This document shows positions 1-6,896 of a stretch of DNA of 64,000 nucleotides, one piece after another. Origin of the DNA: Lachnospiraceae bacterium (GTDB taxonomy: Bacteria; Bacillota; Clostridia; Lachnospirales; Lachnospiraceae); NCBI GenBank assembly GCA_017450485.1, contig JAFSTN010000019.1, forward strand, positions 1 to 64,000, in the 5' to 3' direction. Each line of letters opens with the position of its first letter. Positions within the stretch are counted from its first letter, which is position 1. The position numbers were made by a program, and so were the translations under genes. The notes under the pieces were generated by a model. The model was not told the DNA's origin. It ran no database searches and worked only from the letters and a program-made list of their open reading frames with translations.

Positions 1-140
1 GTAAATCTTTGTCGTAAGGGGCGGTGTCAACCGTCCCATGATGCGACCCCACGGAAGTTACACCGACAAAATGTAGGAGTTATTGCAACGAACTACAGGG
101 GAGTCGCAAGCCACGTACCTTTAGGTGCGTGGTAGTTGAC
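1..140 (+). mobile_element. Right end of an IS200/IS605-family element (probable tnpB tail / omegaRNA 3' end)
   Basis: Bases 111-132 form a 10-bp imperfect hairpin (CCACGTACCT / AGGTGCGTGG, one G-T pair) followed at 133-140 by TAGTTGAC. A subterminal hairpin followed by this kind of short tail is the usual right end of IS605-type elements. A plus-strand frame is open from base 1 to a TAG at 133-135, so the 3' end of a tnpB-like gene may be read here, but these 44 codons show no diagnostic TnpB motif. The body of the element lies outside the window. The boundary is 20 bases from the stop codon of the last gene of the feo operon. Confidence 0.5.
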
Positions 141-160
141 AAACCTCCCTAAAACGGATA

Positions 161-2425
161 TTAATCTTCCTGCTTGAGACTTTCTGCCATATCGACTCTG
201 TCCAGCTTACGGTTTCCGAAGATAAGTGACACGATATAGGCGCACACGACTATAAGGAAGTACAGTATCAGAGTAACTGGCTTCACCACAACATCGATAT
301 ACACGCCCGAGTGTTCTGTAGAGCCCATCATCATGAGCTTCGTCATGTATATCGTTACAGGAATCGCCAAAATATAGCAGCAGGGCAAAAGCAGGTGGTT
401 CGGGCGAAGTATGATCTGTCTTATCTCCGATCCGTGATATCCCAGCACCTTCAACATAGAGATATTTCTCTCATTTTCATCAATCAGCATACCTGAGAGA
501 AGGTTGACCATAAGAATACATACGATGATCCCAACCGTCAGAAGTATTGCATATACTACCTTTGTCGTGGCAAGCGCCTCCTCAAAGGAATCACGGTATG
601 AATCAAAATCCGCTATCTTAAGTATATCTTTTGCAGGCACATCGACAGGTACAGCACTTAATATATTGTTATATTCGTCCGGTGACACACCCACAATTCG
701 TGCAGCATTTTCCTTGCTCGTAAGCACCAGGCGGAGCGCATCATTATCTATGATATCATCTATCTTAACGGTCGTCTTTTCTCCGGTTATCCTGTGAATG
801 AAGGTAAAATCGTCACCGGCATCGATACCGAAAATATTCGCTGCGCCGCTTGTCATATAATATCCGCCGTATGTGAGAGGCTCTCCGGACAGGGCTTCTC
901 TTTTCAACAGGGTATTGTCCTCATCGTATCCGATCAGATTGAATGCGATCTTAGTATCCGGCACCTCGAATGTGACATCGATGAGCGTCTGCCCGTTATC
1001 AACGTTTCCCGTACGGAAAGATTTAAGCCCGGTCTCATATTTAGCTTCTCCCATCATATCGGGAAGTACATTATCAAGTACGTTTTGCTGTGAGTCCTGA
1101 CACATTCCTCCGAGAAGTATGATCATGCTCGCTACGGTCATACCGATAATGAACACCAGAGTCCTGACCGGATTACCTGCAAGGACTCTGAGCATGTATA
1201 CGGTCCTGAATTTAAGATCCGAACCGCTGAAAAGTTTTCTGACCTTTCTTACGGTCTTTCCTTTCTTCATGAGGACGGATGCATCCCTGCGGAGTAAAAC
1301 AGATGTAACGATAAGAGTCACCGCAGCATTGAATACTATGGGCAGAATGAATGCGATGACCATGATAGCGACGCTGTATCTTACACTGTAAGGGAAGCTG
1401 TCGATATCATTAAAAAAATACGCTGAAAAAGCCCGCGAAAACGGGACCCCCGCAAGGATTCCGAGAAGGCCTCCGGTCACAGACGGGATCAGAGCATAAA
1501 GAACATAATGTCTGTTAAGTTCGCCCTCCTTATATCCAAGAGCCTTCAGTGTACCGATGTTGACCGATTCGCGATCCATGATGCGCGAAAGCATGAATGC
1601 GACTATAACCGTGACGAGCAGAAAAAGGATGATGCTGTAGGAAGAGAATTCCTCCCTTAGCATGATAACCTCACCCCTGAGCATGGATATCCTTGAGTTC
1701 ATATCCGAATTAAAATACTCGATCGGTCTGTAGTCGGCGTAAAGAGTCTGTCTGAAGGAATTGATCTTACTACTGTCATGAAAGATCACGCTGTAATAAG
1801 CATTATCCGTAAGAGACGGATCAGATTCCAAGACAGCTTCATATGTCTTGGCGTTTACGATCGCTGTCGTGAAATGAGAATAGTCGCCTATGGTCTCCGT
1901 AAGATCTTTAAGCGTATTCAGATAATCGGGACGAAGGGCGTAACCGCTTATGGTCAGGGTTTCATTCCCGGGCAGGAGTCCGTCTCCTATGCGAAGACCG
2001 TTGGCCTCTCCGTATTTTTTGCAGATATACACGTTACCGTCAGGAGCATTCGAAGGAACCACATCATGTACAGCATCGTCTTCGGTCTCGAATATCCATG
2101 AAAGATTGACCTCGGAAGATTCCCTGAACAGTCTTATCGTATTATCCCCGTTCGTGATGTCCGTATAGTTTTGCCTCTCCAACATAAGGTCGAAATCGGT
2201 CTCGTACCGTGTGAGGTCTTCATCCGTTATTATCTGCTCAGTCACAAACTGCGCATCTTCGACATACAGATTTCCGTATATTTCCTCACAGTTATCTCCG
2301 ATCGTTCGAGCGGTCGTAAGCGCACCCGTGAGCATGGTCACGGCCACGACTGTAAGAAAACAGGTGACAAGATAGAAGGACAGATTTTTACGGACGGATC
2401 TGAAAGCTTTAAGGTCAAGTGTCAT
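161..2425 (-). CDS. FtsX-like ABC transporter permease
   Basis: A 754-residue permease with the duplicated FtsX/MacB-type layout. One N-terminal membrane segment (about 15-37) is followed by a large extracytoplasmic domain (about 40-260), a membrane block starting near 262-281, a second extracytoplasmic domain, and a C-terminal membrane block. The cytoplasmic motif around GTLKALGYKEGEL, repeated near the C-terminus as SMLKVLGYHGSEI, is typical of FtsX domains. The start overlaps the stop of the upstream ATPase gene by 4 bases (ATGA), so the two are translationally coupled and form one transporter. The substrate is unknown; such pairs export lipids, peptides or antibiotics, or transmit mechanical signals. 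It is the last gene of the feo-led operon. Confidence 0.85.
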   Translation of the reverse strand: MTLDLKAFRSVRKNLSFYLVTCFLTVVAVTMLTGALTTARTIGDNCEEIYGNLYVEDAQFVTEQIITDEDLTRYETDFDLMLERQNYTDITNGDNTIRLFRESSEVNLSWIFETEDDAVHDVVPSNAPDGNVYICKKYGEANGLRIGDGLLPGNETLTISGYALRPDYLNTLKDLTETIGDYSHFTTAIVNAKTYEAVLESDPSLTDNAYYSVIFHDSSKINSFRQTLYADYRPIEYFNSDMNSRISMLRGEVIMLREEFSSYSIILFLLVTVIVAFMLSRIMDRESVNIGTLKALGYKEGELNRHYVLYALIPSVTGGLLGILAGVPFSRAFSAYFFNDIDSFPYSVRYSVAIMVIAFILPIVFNAAVTLIVTSVLLRRDASVLMKKGKTVRKVRKLFSGSDLKFRTVYMLRVLAGNPVRTLVFIIGMTVASMIILLGGMCQDSQQNVLDNVLPDMMGEAKYETGLKSFRTGNVDNGQTLIDVTFEVPDTKIAFNLIGYDEDNTLLKREALSGEPLTYGGYYMTSGAANIFGIDAGDDFTFIHRITGEKTTVKIDDIIDNDALRLVLTSKENAARIVGVSPDEYNNILSAVPVDVPAKDILKIADFDSYRDSFEEALATTKVVYAILLTVGIIVCILMVNLLSGMLIDENERNISMLKVLGYHGSEIRQIILRPNHLLLPCCYILAIPVTIYMTKLMMMGSTEHSGVYIDVVVKPVTLILYFLIVVCAYIVSLIFGNRKLDRVDMAESLKQED

Positions 2426-3135
2426 ATCCCGAGTTCCTCTGCCTTAAGTCTTTCTTTGGTGGTATTCTCCACAACCCTTCCGTCTTTAATGCGCACCAGT
2501 CTGTCCGCCATGCCTGCTATCCTCTCGTCGTGTGTGATCATGACGATAGTCGTGTGATACCGCTCATTTACGGTCTGAAGGACCCGGAGGACATCCCTGG
2601 TAGATGCGGAATCGAGAGCACCCGTCAGTTCATCGCAGAGCAAAAGTGCGGGATTTTTCACGAGAGCCCGTGCGATCGAGCACCTCTGCTGCTGTCCTCC
2701 CGAAAGCTCCGAAGGAAAATGCGTCATGTGTCTCTCAAGCCCCAGCACCTGAAGGAGTTCCGTCTCATCAAGAGGATCTTTCGCTATATCCTTAACGACT
2801 CTGACATTCTCGATCACGTTCAATTCCGGGATGAGATTATAAGCCTGAAAGACCATGCCGATTTTCTCGCGGCGGTAGTCCGTAAGCTGCTTCCTGCCAA
2901 GAGATGTGATCTCAAGGCCGTCCACGGTTATCGTACCGCTGTCCACTCGGTCAAGTCCTCCAACCATGTTAAGCAATGTACTCTTACCTGAGCCGGAAGG
3001 ACCGAGTATCACGCAGATCTCTCCCTTTGCAATATCCAGACTCACATCATCCAGTGCCTTGACTGCGGACTCGCCCTCTCCGTACTTTCTGCAGGTGTTT
3101 TTGACAGAAATATGTTCCATGGTATCCCGTCTCAT
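2422..3135 (-). CDS. ABC transporter ATP-binding protein, MacB/LolD type
   Basis: ATPase partner of the downstream FtsX-like permease. It has Walker A GPSGSGKST, the Q-loop in VFQAYNLIP, the signature LSGGQQQR, and Walker B LLLCDE, where the usual DEPTGALD reads DELTGALD; the catalytic Glu is kept. The switch His is in MITHDE. The ATG at 3135 overlaps the upstream stop as ATGA and is preceded by GGAAGAA, so I prefer it. ATGs at 3144 and 3120 are also possible. The protein is cytoplasmic and membrane-associated. Its closest relatives in the window are the ATPase at 9602-10309 and, more distantly, that at 50711-51325. Confidence 0.9.
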   Translation of the reverse strand: MRRDTMEHISVKNTCRKYGEGESAVKALDDVSLDIAKGEICVILGPSGSGKSTLLNMVGGLDRVDSGTITVDGLEITSLGRKQLTDYRREKIGMVFQAYNLIPELNVIENVRVVKDIAKDPLDETELLQVLGLERHMTHFPSELSGGQQQRCSIARALVKNPALLLCDELTGALDSASTRDVLRVLQTVNERYHTTIVMITHDERIAGMADRLVRIKDGRVVENTTKERLKAEELGI

Positions 3136-4046
3136 TTCTTCCATTCATTGATCGCGCGGGAAATCTTAATATCCAGATCTTCTCTTGTCTTCCTGCATTC
3201 TGTGGGGTAGTCTTTTCCCGCTTTGAACAGGCGGATAAACAAGCTGCTGCCTATGGGAAGCATCATTTTAAGAAGACTCTCGGGGAAGATAAAATGGGTT
3301 CCGTGCTCATAGATAAGGATTTCCGGAGTGCACGCATTCTCCTTTTCGTTAAGTCTCGCCTCCATCCGTCTTATATACTTTGCAGTGTCCCACAGAACAT
3401 CGTCCTCGGCTCCTATCAAAAGAAGCTTTCCCTGTATCCTTTCGACCTTGATCTTCTCTTCTTCCCTGACAGGATGAAGTCTCTCGGACTCATCGAACAT
3501 TTTCCGTGAGGCCAAGAAATCCCCGCCTGCTTTCGATTCTTCCTTTATCTTACGGCCATACTCAGGATGCCGGTAAGCATAGGGCAGATACGGCAGGGGC
3601 TTCCCCTGCCAGCTGAGAGTAGATTCATTCTCCCCGGGCCATTCTGTATAACCGTCCCTTTTGCCTTGATAAAATCCCTCCATGACAAAGTCGCTTGGTG
3701 AAAGTGCCATAGTAAGCGTTATCACCGGATAGTAGGACGCAGCCACAAGTGAAAGCATTCCGGTAGTAGATGCGCCGACGATACCGAATTTGCCGATCCC
3801 TTTTCGCCTCATATATTCGATGGCATTGCCGATACGCTCCAGAGGCATATTGTGATGGCCATAGTCCTTGTGAGCAGGTGACAGAGTCATGACACTGACT
3901 CCATATTTTTTATGGACCCACTTTACGGCACACTTTGCCATATAGTCTTCACAATCATCACCGAGCATCGCAATGAGTGCTGCATGCGCTCCATCATACG
4001 GCCAGTAACAGCCGTAAAAACCTTCGGTTATCTTTTCTTTGATCAT
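3132..4046 (-). CDS. Alpha/beta hydrolase, BAAT/acyl-CoA thioester hydrolase C-terminal-like
   Basis: A 304-residue cytoplasmic protein with no signal peptide. The nucleophile elbow is GAS in FGIVGASTTG (about residue 92), in the position that BAAT-family enzymes use. A C-terminal acid region (IGAEDDVLWDT) and a His in YEHGTHFIFPES, followed by Pro, match the BAAT_C pattern of Ser/Cys-Asp-His. Family members hydrolyse or transfer acyl groups from acyl-CoA thioesters, or are uncharacterised. It lies 28 bases after the ATC-hydrolase-like gene and overlaps the following ATPase gene, within the feo-led operon. The substrate cannot be inferred. Confidence 0.7.
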   Translation of the reverse strand: MIKEKITEGFYGCYWPYDGAHAALIAMLGDDCEDYMAKCAVKWVHKKYGVSVMTLSPAHKDYGHHNMPLERIGNAIEYMRRKGIGKFGIVGASTTGMLSLVAASYYPVITLTMALSPSDFVMEGFYQGKRDGYTEWPGENESTLSWQGKPLPYLPYAYRHPEYGRKIKEESKAGGDFLASRKMFDESERLHPVREEEKIKVERIQGKLLLIGAEDDVLWDTAKYIRRMEARLNEKENACTPEILIYEHGTHFIFPESLLKMMLPIGSSLFIRLFKAGKDYPTECRKTREDLDIKISRAINEWKK

Positions 4047-4074
4047 CTTTCATTCTCCAGATGCCTTTCGCGCT

Positions 4075-4710
4075 TTAAGACTGCTTCTTCTTATATCCGC
4101 AGTCGCAATAAGGACCGCCGGATGCCAGTGTATATTCCCTGACAAAATCGGAAGCGCCACCCAGTTCACTCATAGTATAGTCCAGATGACACATCGCGGG
4201 AACAAGATCATAAAACCCGTATTCTTTCATGAGCACGCATATTCCGCATTTATAGAACCTCGCCTCATACCCGCTCCCGTCATCATACGGAAGATAATCC
4301 ATGTTCCACGAATAAGGATTACGGTCAGCGGCTTTTAAGACAGCGGTCTTTTTCATTCCTTCGATATCGCTGTTGGTGAATTTCTTCTTACCGCCCATAC
4401 GGCAGAATTTCTTGGTCGCCGGATTAGTCATTGCATGCTCATAATACCGGGTCGCTTCTTCTACCGATGGTCTTTTGTTCATGCTTAGAAGAAAGGCTGT
4501 TAAGACCGCACAGTTTACGATGTTCGTCTTGAATCTGTCTTCCGCCTCAAACTCGGGAAGTTTTGCTATGATCTCCCTGTATTTTGGTTTTGCGGCCTTC
4601 GTTATCCTCTTTGCATCTGAAAGGCTGTATCCCAGATCCCCTGTAAGTGCCTTTCTAAATGAATTCTTAAACAGGATCCACATCCCTGCCGGCATTCCAC
4701 TGTACTTCAT
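4075..4710 (-). CDS. L-2-amino-thiazoline-4-carboxylic acid hydrolase-like protein
   Basis: A 211-residue soluble protein resembling the ATC_hydrolase family (named for the Pseudomonas enzyme that opens 2-aminothiazoline-4-carboxylate to an N-carbamoyl-cysteine). Features seen are the cysteine-rich C-terminus (YKCGICVLMKEYG, MCHLDYTM, and a GGPYCDCGY end), typical of that family. Most family members in anaerobes have no proven ATC activity, so the name gives homology only. The first 44 bases overlap the preceding small ORF in another frame; an internal ATG at 4695 is an alternative start. It sits between two alpha/beta hydrolases. Confidence 0.65.
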   Translation of the reverse strand: MKYSGMPAGMWILFKNSFRKALTGDLGYSLSDAKRITKAAKPKYREIIAKLPEFEAEDRFKTNIVNCAVLTAFLLSMNKRPSVEEATRYYEHAMTNPATKKFCRMGGKKKFTNSDIEGMKKTAVLKAADRNPYSWNMDYLPYDDGSGYEARFYKCGICVLMKEYGFYDLVPAMCHLDYTMSELGGASDFVREYTLASGGPYCDCGYKKKQS

Positions 4711-4888
4711 CTCTGTTCCCTTTCTTTTTCACTTTCCACATTTCCTCAGAGGTTATCCGATAGGCTTCTTCCTCGATCAGTTCATTCACCCTGTCGTAGA
4801 TATCCTGTTTTATATCTTCAGGCAAGCGCGGTATGTAATTCCGGTATCTGCTGATGGCGACCATCTTCTCCGGTATATACTTTTTCAT
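4667..4888 (-). CDS. Small hypothetical protein (73 residues)
   Basis: The frame opens with an ATG at 4888 immediately after the upstream hydrolase stop (TGA, 4892-4890) and runs into the ATC-hydrolase-like gene with a 44-base overlap. The product is charged, predicted helical and has no membrane segment or recognised domain. It may be an independent small protein, or may correspond to an N-terminal helical part of the ATC-hydrolase-like protein separated by a frame change. I cannot decide between these from sequence alone. Confidence 0.45.
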   Translation of the reverse strand: MKKYIPEKMVAISRYRNYIPRLPEDIKQDIYDRVNELIEEEAYRITSEEMWKVKKKGNRDEVQWNAGRDVDPV

Positions 4889-4889
4889 A

Positions 4890-5648
4890 TCATCTTCTGC
4901 AGACGCTCTCGATTCCCCTGACGAACTTCTCCGGATTAAACGGAGCCAGTCCGCCATGGCCTACGTTATCTATCTTTCTGAATATCGTATGCGGGAAAAT
5001 CTTCCTGATATACGCGACATCCCAGCGTCTGTCATGTACTTCCCTCTCTGCGACCCAGTATTCAATGTTCAAACAATCGGTATGGACATCCTCAGGCATG
5101 GAGTAATTGTTGCATGAGTCGAAGGTATTCCATATAGTCCGGGCACTTATCATATCAAGCACCTTTGCCGCATACTGCACATCCTCCTCAGACAGCTCAT
5201 CGGTCGAAAAAGCCTTTTCAAGCAGCTTCGCACCTCCGATCTTGCCTGTGCTTATCATCAGGAAATCCCTGACAGCGATAAGCCGCGTGATGAATCTCGG
5301 CAGCTGATACGGTGTGATCCCTCCGTCTATTACCGCATTTCTGATATGAAGCCTGTTGTCGGCCAGTATCCTGGTCACTATACTGCCCCCCATAGAGCAG
5401 CCGTATATGCACGTCACATCTGTCAGGCCTTTTTCGATAAGCTTATCTTCCAGATCCTTTGCGATCTCTTCCACGCTCGTAAAGTCGCTTTTTACATCGG
5501 GGTCGTATCCGGGGATAGCCGGGATGACCAGATGATATTTATCCTCCATCAGCGGGATCACGTACTCGAAGTAATCCCACATCACTATGGACGGATGTAT
5601 CAGCACGACAACCCTGCTGTTTACTTTTCCGAATTCATGTAATGTCAT
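4890..5648 (-). CDS. Alpha/beta hydrolase fold protein
   Basis: A soluble alpha/beta hydrolase of about 252 residues. It has an oxyanion-loop region LIHPS, a nucleophile elbow YGCSMGG, and a C-terminal His in DNVGHGGLAPFNPEKF, where a catalytic His is expected. The ATG at 5648 is preferred to the one at 5711 because it has a Shine-Dalgarno-like GGAAGGA about 11 bases upstream and does not overlap the methyltransferase gene deeply. It may act on esters or thioesters; the substrate is unknown. It is part of the feo-led operon, between the methyltransferase gene and the small ORF. Confidence 0.75.
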   Translation of the reverse strand: MTLHEFGKVNSRVVVLIHPSIVMWDYFEYVIPLMEDKYHLVIPAIPGYDPDVKSDFTSVEEIAKDLEDKLIEKGLTDVTCIYGCSMGGSIVTRILADNRLHIRNAVIDGGITPYQLPRFITRLIAVRDFLMISTGKIGGAKLLEKAFSTDELSEEDVQYAAKVLDMISARTIWNTFDSCNNYSMPEDVHTDCLNIEYWVAEREVHDRRWDVAYIRKIFPHTIFRKIDNVGHGGLAPFNPEKFVRGIESVCRR

Positions 5649-5655
5649 GCCGGCT

Positions 5656-6441
5656 CTATTTCCTTCCCACCAGCAGAGCTGAGCCGGAGAGGCCCATCCA
5701 GGCAGCTTCAAATCCGGTCATGAACTTACCTTTTGTCGTATCTATCAGGTGAACTTCTTCATATCCCATATCTTTGAGTTTATGGACGAATTCCTGCATG
5801 TTCCCGTATTTCATATTCGACATGATGTCGTGTATGGCGAAGCATCCGCCTTTCTTCAGAGTGCGCAGCGTCTCAAGCAGGATCGCCTGCCGGCCACGGC
5901 TCGGGATATTATGATATACATAGTTGCTGGTCACGGCATCGAACGTCTCGTCTTCAAACGGAAGTTTTACCGCGTCACCCTGCATAAAGGTCGTATTGCT
6001 TACACCTTCGGCTTTGGAATTGTTCTCGCACAGAGCCTTGTTAAAGGATGCATACTCCTTGCCCCATCTGTCTATTCCCGTAAATGTCGCGTTGGGATTT
6101 CTTTTTGCGCATGCTATGGTAAGCGCCCCGCTTCCGCAGCCTATATCAAGCCCTTTTCCTCCGTCGGGTATATTCACATATGATGCAACTCCGTCTATTA
6201 TCTGCCTGGACATCTTCCTTTTGCCGTCATATGAAAAAGCTCTGTACATCAGGAACATCCAGACCGTTACGATCAGAAAGAAGATCGTTGCGACACCAGA
6301 AATGACTACCGTAACTGTCTTTACGTTTGCGGATATCGGTAAGGCCGCAAATACTATGGTTAGGATCAGGAATACAGTTGCTGCGCATGCAAATCCTGCA
6401 ACCATCCCCTTCGGCATCCAGTTCTTATAATCTGCTTTCAT
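5656..6441 (-). CDS. Membrane-anchored class I SAM-dependent methyltransferase
   Basis: A 261-residue protein with two N-terminal membrane helices (about 12-35 and 43-68) followed by a Rossmann-type methyltransferase domain. Motif I is GLDIGCGSGAL, the acidic residue after strand 2 is in FTGIDRWG, and the post-motif region contains FDAVTSNYVYHNIP. This resembles UbiE/MenG-like or lipid methyltransferases, but the substrate is unknown. The membrane anchor suggests a hydrophobic or membrane substrate. It lies 28 bases downstream of the HMA protein gene in the same operon. Confidence 0.8.
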   Translation of the reverse strand: MKADYKNWMPKGMVAGFACAATVFLILTIVFAALPISANVKTVTVVISGVATIFFLIVTVWMFLMYRAFSYDGKRKMSRQIIDGVASYVNIPDGGKGLDIGCGSGALTIACAKRNPNATFTGIDRWGKEYASFNKALCENNSKAEGVSNTTFMQGDAVKLPFEDETFDAVTSNYVYHNIPSRGRQAILLETLRTLKKGGCFAIHDIMSNMKYGNMQEFVHKLKDMGYEEVHLIDTTKGKFMTGFEAAWMGLSGSALLVGRK

Positions 6442-6469
6442 ATGATCTTACACATCCTTCTTATGAACG

Positions 6470-6844
6470 TCACATTATTGCCATAAAACTGCGCATCGTA
6501 TACCCGGCCCGCGATATTGTTTCGGAAATCTCGCTCTCTGTTTCCTCATGCTTCGACAGCAGGTTTACCTGCTTCCTTGCCACGTCGGCAGTTGCCCATC
6601 TTCCTTCGGTCTTATTTAACGCATTTTCAATCCTCCGGGCACAGTTTGAGCAATGCATGCCATCGACATCCAGAAGATACCTGTACGGATAATTGGCAGT
6701 GTTCTTATCCTTGATTTTTATACGTTTTTCGTTCGGAGTCTTAGTTCCGCAACATGCAGATCCGTACCGTATCCTTCTGACCGTGCCGTATACCGCAGCC
6801 GCAACTATCAGGATAAGTATTGCTATTATAATCGCATTTCCCAT
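6470..6844 (-). CDS. Membrane-anchored heavy-metal-associated (HMA) domain protein, FezC-like
   Basis: A 124-residue protein with one N-terminal membrane helix (about 3-21), a CC pair at residues 31-32, and an HMA fold (about 55-122) with the metal site MHCSNC (Cys65 and Cys68). HMA domains bind soft or transition metal ions and pass them to P1B ATPases, and proteins of this layout commonly accompany metal ATPase or feo genes in Firmicutes. In ferrosome clusters a comparable HMA protein is called FezC; applying that name here is inference from context. It is separated from the FtsX gene by 52 bases. Confidence 0.75.
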   Translation of the reverse strand: MGNAIIIAILILIVAAAVYGTVRRIRYGSACCGTKTPNEKRIKIKDKNTANYPYRYLLDVDGMHCSNCARRIENALNKTEGRWATADVARKQVNLLSKHEETESEISETISRAGYTMRSFMAIM

Positions 6845-6896
6845 AACTTATTTCCTCCCGTCTTTGATCTGTGTTTACATAAGCTCAGAGCTGTAT

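Noticed and set aside
2630-2650. DELTGALD instead of DEPTGALD in one ABC ATPase as a sign of inactivation.
   Set aside because: The catalytic Glu and neighbouring Asp residues are kept; only the Pro is changed.
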